Program-made: the position numbers and the translations under genes
In this document: in pieces, positions 43,389 through 52,791 of the stretch
Layout of the letters: every line of letters starts with the position of its first letter
Numbering within the stretch: position 1 is the stretch's first letter
Notes under the pieces: model-generated
Seen by the model: only the letters and a program-made list of their open reading frames with translations
Databases searched by the model: none
Told to the model about the DNA's origin: nothing
NCBI GenBank assembly: GCA_934426825.1
Contig: CAKRYI010000001.1
Coordinates: 248,001 to 312,000, forward strand
Direction of reading: 5' to 3'
DNA from: an uncultured Acetatifactor sp.
GTDB lineage: Bacteria > Bacillota > Clostridia > Lachnospirales > Lachnospiraceae
Length of the DNA: 64,000 nt

Positions 43389-44960
43389 TCAAATATCAAA
43401 ATCATCATTGTCATCGATTGCCACATCGAAATCGTCCTGCTTTGCTTCCAAATCTTTCACTGCATAATCAAGCACCTTCGGAACATGTTTTTTCGGAAGA
43501 GGGAGCGGATTATCTATCAGCTTCACGGGTTTGCGGGTTGAAACACTGTGCTCCTGTGAATTTTCGTCCTCAAAAGTTACCGTGTCAGTCGCACCACGCG
43601 CCACGGACGGATTCTCCTTCACTTCTTTCTCCCTGTATCCTATTTTATCCTCAACAGGTGTGTTCTCTTTCTCCTCGTAAGCCGGCATCTCATTTTTCGT
43701 CATGTGATTTTCGATTGTTTCGACAGTCTCCGGCAGCCGGTACACATCCTTTTTAACAAAAATACCAGACACTCCGATGCCCGCAAGAATTGAGAACATA
43801 ATAAAGAGCAAAAAGTTACCATTCAGTTCATCCGTTGTCATTCCGCTGCTCTGCAGTGCAATCAGCGAAAGAACCACTATCACCCAGACACTCTGGCGCT
43901 CCGTTTTTCTGCTGCACCAAAAGCTGAAAATGCCGATGGCAAGCAAAAATACAAGAATCAGCACACTCACAATGGTCGTATCAGATCCTAAAAGCACCGG
44001 AATTTGAAATCCACCCGGATAATATATCTGTAATTTTGCACTCATACCGTCTGCAAATGACAGGTGACGGCACAAAATAACGGTTACAAGAGTGCCGAAA
44101 AATCCTACCAGAGCACCCAGCAGGCACAGCGCTGCCACACCTATCCTGCCGCCTGCGGTTTTGTCCTGTTCTTCCCGTTTCATCAAAAGACCGCACACCG
44201 CAAAGATAAGAAGTACCAGTCCCACAATATCCAGATAACAGGCCATTCCGATAAACAGTCCGGTGACAAGACATCCCACCGGATGTTTTTTCCCTTTTAT
44301 GCAAGAAGTGCTTAGATAGAGAACTACAGCAAATATCAGCAAAAACAGCATTTGCGGCGATAATGTGAGAGACTCTCTGACAGCCATCGGACTTAACGTG
44401 ACCAAAGCAAGCATAATCAGGGACGAAAGCGCCCCCGCCATTTTTCGCACTGCCAGATAGAGAAACAGAAACGCAGCCGTCTGGAGCGCAATCTGCATCA
44501 CAATACCTGCCGCCGCTTTATTGCCAAAGACAACAAAGACCAAATGGAGAAGCTGCAAATAGAGGTAGTCCGCACTATGTACACTGTAAGGAATCGTCAG
44601 TCCCTCTGCTACTTTTGCCGCCTCATAATAAACCGCTCCGTAGCGGATTCCGCTGTCCATATCGCTGATTCGCAGTCCGACACCGACCGCGAAGAAAAGA
44701 ATTGCTATAATACACTCAATCATCAGAGCGGTCTTTGCATCCGAATGGATTCTGTCGCCAACCATACCGGTCAGTCGATGAAACAGCCATACCAAAAGAC
44801 CGCAAAGCAAAAGACCCAGACAGCTTATCCCGACTCCTAAAAGTCTGGGATAACCTGCCTGAGTGCTTATTGTTCCGAATACTCCCATAAGTCCCACACA
44901 TACCGTTACGGAATATGCGAACCACATTAAATAACTGAATACATTTTTCTTCAGATTCAT
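43389..44960 (-). CDS. Polytopic membrane protein with acidic cytoplasmic tail (GT-C-like)
   Basis: 523 residues; about 11 membrane helices (10-400) and a hydrophilic tail (about 405-523) that ends in an Asp-rich stretch (DDFDVAIDDNDDFDI). An early extracytoplasmic loop with GLRISDMDSGIRYGAVYYE and acidic residues resembles the first loop of GT-C glycosyltransferases. I cannot name a family. It is 10 nt downstream of a GT2 polyprenyl-phosphate-type transferase, so use of that enzyme's lipid-linked sugar is the most natural hypothesis. Confidence 0.75.
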   Translation of the reverse strand: MNLKKNVFSYLMWFAYSVTVCVGLMGVFGTISTQAGYPRLLGVGISCLGLLLCGLLVWLFHRLTGMVGDRIHSDAKTALMIECIIAILFFAVGVGLRISDMDSGIRYGAVYYEAAKVAEGLTIPYSVHSADYLYLQLLHLVFVVFGNKAAAGIVMQIALQTAAFLFLYLAVRKMAGALSSLIMLALVTLSPMAVRESLTLSPQMLFLLIFAVVLYLSTSCIKGKKHPVGCLVTGLFIGMACYLDIVGLVLLIFAVCGLLMKREEQDKTAGGRIGVAALCLLGALVGFFGTLVTVILCRHLSFADGMSAKLQIYYPGGFQIPVLLGSDTTIVSVLILVFLLAIGIFSFWCSRKTERQSVWVIVVLSLIALQSSGMTTDELNGNFLLFIMFSILAGIGVSGIFVKKDVYRLPETVETIENHMTKNEMPAYEEKENTPVEDKIGYREKEVKENPSVARGATDTVTFEDENSQEHSVSTRKPVKLIDNPLPLPKKHVPKVLDYAVKDLEAKQDDFDVAIDDNDDFDI

Positions 44961-44970
44961 GCTAATTTCC

Positions 44971-45939
44971 CTACTGTTTTTCGACGCTTCCCTCGCCGCT
45001 CAATACTTTTTCGATATTGTAGCGGGGTCTGTGCTTAACCTCAATATAAATCTTGCCGATATACTGGCCCACCAGACCAACAGCAAGAAGCTGCACGCCG
45101 CCCAAAAACCAGATGGACAAAATAAGGGAAGTCCAGCCGGGTACAACATGTCCTGTAAAATAAGAAATCAAAGCATAGATTGCCGCAACAAAGGACGCGA
45201 ATACAATAATCATGCCCAGTCCGAAAATCATGCTGATAGGCTTTACGCTAAAGGAGGATATTCCGTTAAATGCCAGCGCCAGCATTTTTTTCAAAGGATA
45301 TTTGGACTCTCCTGCCACACGCTCTTTGCGGTCATAGTATACACTATCGGTCTGATAGCCGATTAAAGGCATCATACCGCGCAGGAACAGATTGGTCTCC
45401 TTATACTGGGAAAACTGCTCTACGGCGCGCTTGGACATCAGACGGAAATCGGCATGATTGTATACCGTCTTTACGCCCATCATCTCCATCACTTTGTAAA
45501 AGCCCTGAGCGGTCGTTCTCTTAAAGAAGGTATCGGTCTTACGCTCTTTTCTGACACCGTACACAATGTCATTGCCCGCATGGAACTTGTCAATCATCTC
45601 TTCAATGACATTGACATCATCCTGCAAATCGGCATCTATGGAAACAGTTACATCACTCATGTCCTTTGCCGTGATAAGTCCTGCTGTCAATGCAAACTGA
45701 TGGCCTACATTTCCCGCCAGCTTTACACCGCATACCTGAACCGGATGAGCCGCATGTTCTTCCTCAATCAGCTCCCATGTGCGGTCCTTGCTTCCGTCAT
45801 TTACAAATAAAATAAAACTGTCTTTTGCAATTTTTCCTTTGGAAACCAAATCATCCAGTACGCCTCTGAGCGCCTCGGACGCAATTTTCAGCACTTCTTC
45901 CTCGTTATAACAAGGTACTACTATCGCTAATTTGTCCAT
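44971..45939 (-). CDS. GT2 glycosyltransferase, GtrB/DPM1-like
   Basis: 322-residue glycosyltransferase likely to move a sugar from a nucleotide to polyprenyl phosphate at the inner membrane face. The N-terminal GT-A domain shows LAIVVPCYNEEEVL (4-17), FVNDGSKDRTW, and the metal site VSIDADLQDD. Two C-terminal membrane helices (about 230-295) are typical of the GtrB/DPM1 type. ATG 45939 follows GGAG by 6 nt. It lies between yebC and the polytopic membrane protein. Confidence 0.9.
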   Translation of the reverse strand: MDKLAIVVPCYNEEEVLKIASEALRGVLDDLVSKGKIAKDSFILFVNDGSKDRTWELIEEEHAAHPVQVCGVKLAGNVGHQFALTAGLITAKDMSDVTVSIDADLQDDVNVIEEMIDKFHAGNDIVYGVRKERKTDTFFKRTTAQGFYKVMEMMGVKTVYNHADFRLMSKRAVEQFSQYKETNLFLRGMMPLIGYQTDSVYYDRKERVAGESKYPLKKMLALAFNGISSFSVKPISMIFGLGMIIVFASFVAAIYALISYFTGHVVPGWTSLILSIWFLGGVQLLAVGLVGQYIGKIYIEVKHRPRYNIEKVLSGEGSVEKQ

Positions 45940-45956
45940 ACCAGACTCCATTCTTT

Positions 45957-46685
45957 TTATTCATTCCAGTTATGATATACTGCCTGAACATCGTCATCAT
46001 CATCCAGCATATCCAGTGTTCTCTGTAAATTCTTTACTGCCGTCTCATCGGTCAAATCCACATAATTCTGGGGAATCATGGTAACTTCCGCACTAATCAT
46101 GGGCACACCTGCCTCCTCCAAAGCCTTGCGGACTTCCTCAAAGCTGTCGGGGTCTGTCAGCACTTCATAGCTGTCGTCTTCCTCGGAAAAATCTTCTGCG
46201 CCCGCATCCAGTGCAGCCATCATCAAATCATCCGCATCCATATCACATTCTTCTTTGTCGATAATAATCTGACCTTTTTTATCAAACATGAAAGATACAC
46301 AGCCGGGAGTACCTACATTTCCCTGTCCCTTGGTGAATGCGCTTCTCACATTTGCCGCGGTACGGTTCTTGTTGTCTGTAAGTGCGTCAACAATAATGGC
46401 GATACCGTTAGGGCCGTAGCCTTCATAGGTTACATATTCATACGTTACATTTCCAACGTCACCGGCTGCCTTCTTGATACCACGCTCAATCGTGTCGTTG
46501 GGCATATTGTTTGCTTTTGCCTTGGCAATCACCGTTGCCAGCTTAAAGTTATTGTTAGGGTCCGGTCCGCCCTCTTTTACCGCAACTGCGATTTCTCTTC
46601 CGATAATTGTAAAAATTTTACCCTTCGCTGCATCATTCTTCTCTTTCTTGTGTTTGATGTTTGCGAATTTTGAATGTCCTGACAT
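45957..46685 (-). CDS. yebC: YebC/PmpR-family protein
   Basis: 242-residue protein with the family N-terminus MSGHSKFANIKHKKEKNDAA, the DPNNNFKL motif and RGIKKAAGD. Members have been described as transcription regulators, and more recently as factors that help ribosomes at difficult (poly-proline) sequences. The acidic C-terminal third is typical. The gene precedes the GT2 gene by 17 nt. Confidence 0.93.
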   Translation of the reverse strand: MSGHSKFANIKHKKEKNDAAKGKIFTIIGREIAVAVKEGGPDPNNNFKLATVIAKAKANNMPNDTIERGIKKAAGDVGNVTYEYVTYEGYGPNGIAIIVDALTDNKNRTAANVRSAFTKGQGNVGTPGCVSFMFDKKGQIIIDKEECDMDADDLMMAALDAGAEDFSEEDDSYEVLTDPDSFEEVRKALEEAGVPMISAEVTMIPQNYVDLTDETAVKNLQRTLDMLDDDDDVQAVYHNWNE

Positions 46686-46754
46686 ACCTTTACTCCTTCT
46701 TGTTTCCTCTAATACTTTTAATCCTTCATTAATAAACCTTTTCTCATCATATCA

Positions 46755-48047
46755 TTATTTGACATTTTGTTCAAGGTCATTTCTCTTGGTTACCAAAACG
46801 CTCTTTATCATTTTTCTTTCCACGGACAACACTTTAAAGTGATACCCCTGATAATCCACGTCAAACTGCTCCCCCGGTTCCGGAATACGGTCTAATTTGG
46901 AAATCAGAAAACCGTTCAGCGTCTCGAATTCCTCATTGTCAAAATGAATACCGAACCGCTCCTCCAATTCTTCTAACGGAGTGGTTCCCTCTATTATGTA
47001 CTCGTTATTGCCCTTGTCCTCGATATACTCCTTATCCTCGTCATACTCGTCCATGATGTTTCCGACAATTTCCTCTAAAATGTCCTCCATGGCAACTAAG
47101 CCTTCCGTCTGTCCGTACTCATCCACCACGATAACCATCTGGATTTTTTTCGACTGCATTTCCTTGAATAATTCGTCAATATTCTTGGTCTCCGGCACGA
47201 AATGGGGCTCCCGAAGCACGCTCTCCAACGATTTTACCGGAGCGTCCGGGCTGCTTCCCTCCGAGAGCATTCTCATGGCATCTTTCAAATGCAAAATACC
47301 GATAATATGGTCTATCGTCTCCTCATATACCGGATAGCGGCTGTTTCGCTCCATAATCATAAAGTCGACTGCTTCCCGCAAACCGGTATTCGCCTCTATG
47401 CCGATTACGTTTTTCCGGTAAGTCATAATGTCATGGGCTTCCTTGTCTCCAAACTCAAATATGTTGGAAATCATTTCCGCCTCACTCGCCTGTATCAGTC
47501 CCTGTTCATGGCCTTCATTTACCATGTTGATGATTTCTTCTTCCGTGACATCACTCTCGTTTTCCCTGCCCCTGACACCAAAAAGGAACAGAACGCCTTT
47601 TACGGTAAGTGTGACGATACCGGTGAACGGTTTTAAAATCGTCGTAATGATAAATACCGGCGTGATGCAGGCATACGCCCATTTTTCCGGCACTCTTACC
47701 GCAATCCTTTTCGGCAGCAGCACGCCGAAGGTCAATATTATGTAAAGCAGAAGAAGCATGGTAAGCAGAAACCTCGGCGTAGTCTGCGTCCGGCTGCTTA
47801 AATACAGTGCTCCGATTGCCACGTTAATCAGCGTAACAATCAGCTGTACCGTGTTTACATATTCCGTCGGGTCGCCGATAATCTTTTTCAGCCGGATGGA
47901 TTTTCTGTCCTTGTCTTCTTCCGCCCTTCTCTCTATCTCCTTGATATTCAGTGCATTGACTGCCGCACCGAATCCATACAGAAATACGTCTACCAAAAGC
48001 AACGTCGCAAATATAATAATACTGGCAGTGGGCCCACCGTCATCCAT
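46755..48047 (-). CDS. CNNM-type membrane protein with CBS pair and CorC_HlyC domain
   Basis: 430-residue protein with an N-terminal transmembrane DUF21 (CNNM) domain (about 1-180, four helices), a CBS pair (about 200-330; MTYRKNVIGIEA, VVDEYGQTEGLVAMEDILEEIVG) and a C-terminal transporter-associated CorC_HlyC domain (about 345-425). The family is often called hemolysin but usually acts in Mg2+ or Co2+ export/homeostasis. No riboswitch was seen upstream. Confidence 0.9.
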   Translation of the reverse strand: MDDGGPTASIIIFATLLLVDVFLYGFGAAVNALNIKEIERRAEEDKDRKSIRLKKIIGDPTEYVNTVQLIVTLINVAIGALYLSSRTQTTPRFLLTMLLLLYIILTFGVLLPKRIAVRVPEKWAYACITPVFIITTILKPFTGIVTLTVKGVLFLFGVRGRENESDVTEEEIINMVNEGHEQGLIQASEAEMISNIFEFGDKEAHDIMTYRKNVIGIEANTGLREAVDFMIMERNSRYPVYEETIDHIIGILHLKDAMRMLSEGSSPDAPVKSLESVLREPHFVPETKNIDELFKEMQSKKIQMVIVVDEYGQTEGLVAMEDILEEIVGNIMDEYDEDKEYIEDKGNNEYIIEGTTPLEELEERFGIHFDNEEFETLNGFLISKLDRIPEPGEQFDVDYQGYHFKVLSVERKMIKSVLVTKRNDLEQNVK

Positions 48048-48105
48048 TTAAAAAATCCTCTCTTTCAAAACTTTTTATCTTTTGATGTCATTTATAATTG
48101 TTGTA

Positions 48106-48134
48106 ACTATATCATCTCTCCTTTTATCCGTCAA
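48106..48134 (-). promoter_or_regulatory. Promoter of the CNNM gene
   Basis: Minus-strand TTGACG (48129-48134), a 17-nt spacer and TATAGT (48106-48111), between mazF and the CNNM gene. Confidence 0.7.
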
Positions 48135-48146
48135 GTAAGGGAGTCC

Positions 48147-48488
48147 TTATGTATCCAGTTCCAGACTGACCATCAGGGCTCTGTCCACCTTCCGCATAAT
48201 CTCACCGTCAAGATGACATACCTTATCCTTCAACCGTTTCTTGTCAATGGTGCGAAGCTGCTCAAGCAGTACTACCGAATCCTTATCCATATCATATAAG
48301 GAAGCATTCAGTTCAATGTGCGTCGGCAGCTTTGCCTTATTCATCTTAGAGGTAATTGCCGCACAAATCACCGTCGGGCTGTGTCGGTTCCCCACATCAT
48401 TCTGCACAATCAGAACGGGTCTGATTCCTCCCTGTTCGGAACCGATTACCGGACGTAAGTCGGCATAATATACATCTCCTCTTCTCAT
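48147..48488 (-). CDS. ndoA: MazF/NdoA-type mRNA interferase
   Basis: Toxin-type endoribonuclease of 113 residues, close to the EndoA (NdoA) group: MRRGDVYYADLRPVIGSEQGGIRPVLIVQND, then SPTVICAAITSK and HIELNASLYDMDKDSVVLLEQLRTIDKKRL. The catalytic Arg (GGIRPV) and Thr/Ser positions are kept. A strong GGAGG is 5 nt before the ATG. It follows alr as in Bacillus, but the CopG-like antitoxin gene usually found between them does not fit in the 89-nt gap. Confidence 0.93.
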   Translation of the reverse strand: MRRGDVYYADLRPVIGSEQGGIRPVLIVQNDVGNRHSPTVICAAITSKMNKAKLPTHIELNASLYDMDKDSVVLLEQLRTIDKKRLKDKVCHLDGEIMRKVDRALMVSLELDT

Positions 48489-48577
48489 GTTACCTCCACA
48501 AGCTATCTTTCTTTTCCTCCAGAGCAGTGTCTGTAGGGATAGTATTACCGATTTATCGGGAGGTATTCAATTTTCTT

Positions 48578-49768
48578 CTATTCTCTGTGTTCCCGCACTG
48601 CGCAGGGAACGCCGTCTTTCAGATATACACGCGGTATCCGCTTTCCAATGTCACATACCAGCTCATAATTAAACCTGCCGGAGAGTTCCCCCAAAAGCTC
48701 CGCACTGATTTGTTCGTCACCGTCATACCCAAGCAAGGTCACCTTATCACCCTCTTTGACGTCCGGAATGGCAGAAACGTCTACCATAAACTGATCCATA
48801 CACACCCTTCCTAAAATCGGTGCCTTCTTTCCGTGAATCAGAACATACCCTTTTCCGGAAAGGGAACGGGGATAGCCGTCTCCATACCCAATCGGAACAG
48901 TTGCCACCCGGACATCTTCCTTGGCTGTAAACGTTCCGCCGTAGCTGACGCTCTGCCCCTTGTGAATGGTTTTGCAGTATACCACATGGCTGTAAAATGA
49001 CAATGCGGGACGAAGGGGGACTGCTTCCCGGCTTACCTCCTCGGACGGATACAATCCGTACAAAGTGATTCCGGCTCTCACAACATCCATATTGGCTTCC
49101 GGCATCTCCAAAATTCCCGCACTGTTGGAGCAATGCTTTACGGGAATTTCCAAGTGCAGCTTTTCCTGAATCATCCGGATAAAGTTTTGGAACTTTTGAA
49201 GCTGTTTTTCCGCATCTGTTTTGTCAGCCATATCCGCCTTCGCAAAATGCGTGAAAATACCCTCTATCTCAATGCCCTTTTGCTGCATGGCACATTCCAC
49301 AAACTTAAGTCCTTCTTCATCCGGTGTAATGCCGATTCTGGACATACCCGTGTCCACCTTGATATGTACCTTAATGGGTTTCCCTACTTTATGGGCAGCC
49401 CCGGACAACTCCTGTAATGTATCATACCGGAATACCGCCGGTCGGATTTCCTCCTCCGCCATTCTCTCATAAGAATAGGGAAAGGTATATCCCAGCACAA
49501 GAATGGGTTTCGTAATACCTGCCTTGCGGAGATTATGTGCCTCCTCCGCCGTTGCAACCGCAAAACCAAACATGAAATCCAGCTTTTCCAGTTCACGGGC
49601 AATGGGAATACTTCCGTGACCATATCCGTCCGTCTTGATAACCCCTATCATTTTTGTCTTTGGAGCAATGTTCTGCTTCATATTTTTCATATTGTAGACA
49701 ACAGCATCCAAATCAACCTCTGCATAGCCCCGCAGATATGTATTTATTTTATCCTGTAACTCGCTCAT
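48578..49768 (-). CDS. alr: Alanine racemase
   Basis: PLP enzyme making D-alanine for peptidoglycan, 396 residues. AEVDLDAVVYNMK (16-28) and GVIKTDGYGHG with the PLP lysine (about 42-52) are at the N-terminus. CMDQFMVDVSAIPDV near residue 312 lies in the C-terminal beta-domain. It lies between nnr and the mazF-like gene, an old Firmicute arrangement. Confidence 0.95.
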   Translation of the reverse strand: MSELQDKINTYLRGYAEVDLDAVVYNMKNMKQNIAPKTKMIGVIKTDGYGHGSIPIARELEKLDFMFGFAVATAEEAHNLRKAGITKPILVLGYTFPYSYERMAEEEIRPAVFRYDTLQELSGAAHKVGKPIKVHIKVDTGMSRIGITPDEEGLKFVECAMQQKGIEIEGIFTHFAKADMADKTDAEKQLQKFQNFIRMIQEKLHLEIPVKHCSNSAGILEMPEANMDVVRAGITLYGLYPSEEVSREAVPLRPALSFYSHVVYCKTIHKGQSVSYGGTFTAKEDVRVATVPIGYGDGYPRSLSGKGYVLIHGKKAPILGRVCMDQFMVDVSAIPDVKEGDKVTLLGYDGDEQISAELLGELSGRFNYELVCDIGKRIPRVYLKDGVPCAVREHRE

Positions 49769-49787
49769 ATTCCGTCAGACCTTCCTC

Positions 49788-51299
49788 TCAATGTCTCTCT
49801 TTCAGCAAATGTCCTGCCCAGTTTGCAATATCACCTGCCATCAGCGCATACTCACCCTTTTCCTGCGCCACCGCATCGCCCGACGCCGCGTGCAGTGCCA
49901 CTCCGGTGCACGCCGCCATAAAAGGCTCTGCACCCTGCGCCAAAAGTCCGCTGATAATTCCTGCCAAAACATCACCGCTTCCGGCAGTTGCCATTCCGCT
50001 GTTTCCCCGGAAATTTAAACAGACGGGCTTTTCCTCCGCACAGACGAAAGTTCTTGCATCCTTCGCGGCAACAATAGCATGTAATTTTTGTGCCAGCCTT
50101 TGACCGGCAGCCGCCAAATCCTGTTTCAATTCTGCAATGCTTTCTCCCGTCAGTCTGGAAAGTTCCCCGACATGGGGCGTCAGTATCACCGTCCTGTGGG
50201 AGTTCCGCAATTTTTCCTGTAAATCAGCATGCTCGGCGAGCAGATTCAATCCGTCCGCATCAATCAGTAACGGGCAGGTGCTTTCGCATATTATTTTGGT
50301 AAGGCACTCCAGCGCCTCCGCACTTTTACCAAGCCCCGGACCCACCGCAATCATGTCCGCCCATTTCATGCTCTCCGGCAAATCCTCTGCTGTTCCAAGG
50401 AGCGCCTCCGGCAGCATTTCCTGCAAAATAATGCGGTTTTCTTCCGGCGTTATCACCTTAACCATGCCGGCGCCGACACAGTATGCCGCCTTAGCGGACA
50501 GAATCGCTGCCCCCGCCATGTTCCGGCTTCCCGCCACTAATAGCACTTTTCCGAAAGTTCCTTTATTTCCGGCGGAATTTCTTTTGGGAACCAGCGTTCT
50601 CACGTCCTCATCCAGATAAAACATTTCCGGTTCTTTTCCGAAAAAACTTCCCTCCGAAATTCCAATCTCTGCTGTGACAACCTCACCTGCGTTTTCACAT
50701 CCGGGATAAAGCACCAGTCCCCGCTTGCAAAAGCCGAACGTAACCGTGGCATCCGCCTTAACCGCACACCCTAAAATCTTTCCGTTGTCCGCATCCACAC
50801 CGCTGGGAATATCCACCGCCACTTTAAATCCGTTTCTTCGGTTGAAATCTTCCACCGCCCCGGCGTACCTTCCTGTTATCTCCCGTGTCAGCCCGACTCC
50901 AAACAGGGCATCCACTAATATAGTATATTCTTCCTTGGAGATTTTGCTGCCTGTTTCCTCCTGACTGATTACGGAAACAGGGTAACGTTCCAAAATTTTT
51001 CTCTGCTGCTTCCACTGTTCGGATGCCTTATTCGTATCTCCCACACAGAGAACGCATACATTGTACCCGCTCTCTGAGAGCAGTCTTGCAACCGCAAGCC
51101 CGTCCCCGCCATTGTTCCCGACACCGGCAAGCACAAGCACCTTCTTTGTCCCACAGACATACTCCCCGAATTTCTGCGTAATCAGGGAAGCAACTGCCAG
51201 TGCCGCCCGTTCCATCAACACCATTCCCGGAATCCCGATTTTTTCTATTGTATTGGTATCGTATTCCCTCATTTCATGGGAAGTCACCAGATATTTCAT
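49788..51299 (-). CDS. nnr: Bifunctional NAD(P)H-hydrate epimerase/dehydratase
   Basis: Repairs damaged NADH/NADPH hydrates. 503 residues: an N-terminal YjeF_N epimerase domain (about 1-210; GVGNNGGDGLAVARLL, DALFGVGLTR, DIPSGVDADNG) and a C-terminal ADP/ATP-dependent dehydratase domain (about 220-503; GTFGKVLLVAGSRNMAGAAIL, AVGPGLG, TPHVGELSRLTG, GMATAGSGDVLAG). ATG 51299 follows AAAGGA. The fusion of both activities is usual in Firmicutes. A terminator lies directly upstream. Confidence 0.94.
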   Translation of the reverse strand: MKYLVTSHEMREYDTNTIEKIGIPGMVLMERAALAVASLITQKFGEYVCGTKKVLVLAGVGNNGGDGLAVARLLSESGYNVCVLCVGDTNKASEQWKQQRKILERYPVSVISQEETGSKISKEEYTILVDALFGVGLTREITGRYAGAVEDFNRRNGFKVAVDIPSGVDADNGKILGCAVKADATVTFGFCKRGLVLYPGCENAGEVVTAEIGISEGSFFGKEPEMFYLDEDVRTLVPKRNSAGNKGTFGKVLLVAGSRNMAGAAILSAKAAYCVGAGMVKVITPEENRIILQEMLPEALLGTAEDLPESMKWADMIAVGPGLGKSAEALECLTKIICESTCPLLIDADGLNLLAEHADLQEKLRNSHRTVILTPHVGELSRLTGESIAELKQDLAAAGQRLAQKLHAIVAAKDARTFVCAEEKPVCLNFRGNSGMATAGSGDVLAGIISGLLAQGAEPFMAACTGVALHAASGDAVAQEKGEYALMAGDIANWAGHLLKERH

Positions 51300-51322
51300 T
51301 GTTTTTTCCTTTCCCGGCATAA

Positions 51323-51349
51323 TAAAAAGACCACTGTAAACAGCGATCT
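51323..51349 (-). terminator. Terminator of the rex/coiled-coil transcript
   Basis: AGATCGCTGT pairs with ACAGTGGTCT (one G-T pair) and five T residues follow on the minus strand. It begins 4 nt after the coiled-coil gene's stop codon. Confidence 0.75.
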
Positions 51350-51352
51350 GAC

Positions 51353-52018
51353 TTACTCCTTATTTGGGTCCTGTTTTTTGGCAGGCGCAACAGGGTGCTG
51401 TTCTTCCGGATTATATTTCATATCAAACAAATTCAATACTTCCGCGCCGAATACATCATGCATATAAGAATATATCTCATGATTTCTCTGCTCCATCTCC
51501 TGCTTGTTCACAAGACGTTTTTTTAATTCCACACGAATCTGTGTCACCCATTCGGAAATTTCCTGAATCTCTGCCGTATTGCGCTGCATGGTGCGGTAAC
51601 AGCACTCCATGGTTCTTAACATAAGCTGCCTGTTGAGATTCTGAATCTCCTTGGGAAGCTCTAACAGTTCTTCCTTGTAGCTTTCTAATTTCTCGTTGCA
51701 CTCCTCGATAAGTCGTTTGTGATCCTCGATTTGTTTTTCTACCTTTTTATCATTGCCCTGTTCCGCCGCATCCACCATGGGCATGATTTCCCGCATCAGT
51801 TTCTTTTTCAAAAGTCTGATGTCTCTGGTTTCCGTATTTAACTTGCCCTGCCTCTTGAGCAGCGCATTTAACTGGTCTTCCAGTTTCTTCATCCGGTCTC
51901 TGTCATCCTCATTAAGCAGACGATACCACTTGTGGTCAAGCGTAAGCACCGGAATGGTTTTATCCTGAATGGCATCTAAAAATTCTTCTATTTTACGGTT
52001 GCTGTCATAGTCCCCCAT
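51353..52018 (-). CDS. Coiled-coil protein of unknown function
   Basis: I do not recognise a named family. The 221-residue product is almost wholly charged and helical. The N-terminal part (1-45) contains IPVLTLDHKWYRLL. Two long coiled coils (about 45-130 and 145-190) follow, and the tail is Pro/Lys/Glu-rich. No membrane segment or metal motif. AAAGGGG lies 7 nt before the ATG. It follows rex by 37 nt and probably shares its transcript. Confidence 0.75.
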   Translation of the reverse strand: MGDYDSNRKIEEFLDAIQDKTIPVLTLDHKWYRLLNEDDRDRMKKLEDQLNALLKRQGKLNTETRDIRLLKKKLMREIMPMVDAAEQGNDKKVEKQIEDHKRLIEECNEKLESYKEELLELPKEIQNLNRQLMLRTMECCYRTMQRNTAEIQEISEWVTQIRVELKKRLVNKQEMEQRNHEIYSYMHDVFGAEVLNLFDMKYNPEEQHPVAPAKKQDPNKE

Positions 52019-52055
52019 TGCTTTATCCCCTTTCCGTAACCTGCTATTTTACGGT

Positions 52056-52700
52056 TCAGTGCTCACTTTCCAGCATATTCCGTTTGATATTATAGGAAAG
52101 TTTCATGAGACTGTCTGAAAGGTGTACATTCTCCACCTGAATCCCCGCCGGAACATTCAAATCCACATGTGCAAAATTCCAGATTGCCTTGATACCATTC
52201 TGTACCAGCCTGTCAGCCACTTCCACCGCGCTGGTCTTCGGAATGGTCAGCACCGCAATGTCTATGTCGTTCTCCCTGACAAAACGCTCCATTTCCTCCA
52301 TAGGCATCACTTGCACCCCGCGGACTTCTTTTCCAATCAAATCCGGGTTCTTGTCAAACATGCCTTTGAACAAAAATCCCCTTCGCTCAAAATTCAGGTA
52401 GTTGCCCAATGCCATACCCAGATTGCCGGCACCGATAATGATAAAATTATGCGTCATGTCAAGACCGAGTATCTTGCCGATTTCTCTATATAAAAACTCT
52501 ACATTATATCCATATCCCTGCTGTCCGAAGCCGCCAAAATTATTAAAATCCTGACGTATCTGTGATGCAGTCACTTTCATCAGCTCACTGAGCTCCTGAG
52601 AGGAAATCCTCTCCACTCCATCATCCTTCAGTTCGCCCAGATACCGGAAATACCGTGGCAAGCGTCCTATTACAGCCTGCGAAATCCCCTTTGCTTCCAA
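52056..52700 (-). CDS. rex: Redox-sensing transcriptional repressor Rex
   Basis: NADH/NAD+-sensing repressor of fermentation and hydrogen metabolism genes, 214 residues. The N-terminal winged helix (about 1-75; AVIGRLPRYFRYL, SSQELSELMKVTASQIRQDF) is joined to a Rossmann domain with FIIIGAGNLGMALGNYL. The C-terminal domain-swap helix is present. A TTG at 52700, 8 nt after GGAGG, gives the family N-terminus; ATG 52715 would place that ribosome site inside the gene. Confidence 0.95.
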   Translation of the reverse strand: MEAKGISQAVIGRLPRYFRYLGELKDDGVERISSQELSELMKVTASQIRQDFNNFGGFGQQGYGYNVEFLYREIGKILGLDMTHNFIIIGAGNLGMALGNYLNFERRGFLFKGMFDKNPDLIGKEVRGVQVMPMEEMERFVRENDIDIAVLTIPKTSAVEVADRLVQNGIKAIWNFAHVDLNVPAGIQVENVHLSDSLMKLSYNIKRNMLESEH

Positions 52701-52758
52701 GATAATTACCTCCATCTGCTATCTGTAGCGCTCTTTTTACACCAAATCCAATGTAATT

Positions 52759-52787
52759 ATTATAGCTACATGTTAAAAACTTGTCAA
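52759..52787 (-). promoter_or_regulatory. Promoter of rex
   Basis: Consensus TTGACA (52782-52787), a 17-nt spacer and perfect TATAAT (52759-52764). Confidence 0.85.
52770..52787. promoter_or_regulatory. Candidate Rex operator over the rex -35 box
   Basis: ATGTTAA-AAAC-TTGTCAA matches the Rex consensus TTGTTAA-N4-TTAACAA at 11 of 14 positions. It covers the -35 box and part of the spacer of the rex promoter, which suggests autorepression. The divergent ABC-F promoter starts 5 nt beyond it. Confidence 0.5.
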
Positions 52788-52791
52788 TGAA

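Noticed and set aside
43225..43392. N-terminal extension of the TepA-like protein
   Set aside because: The extension would be translated through a terminator hairpin, and the ATG at 43224 has a better ribosome site and gives normal family length.
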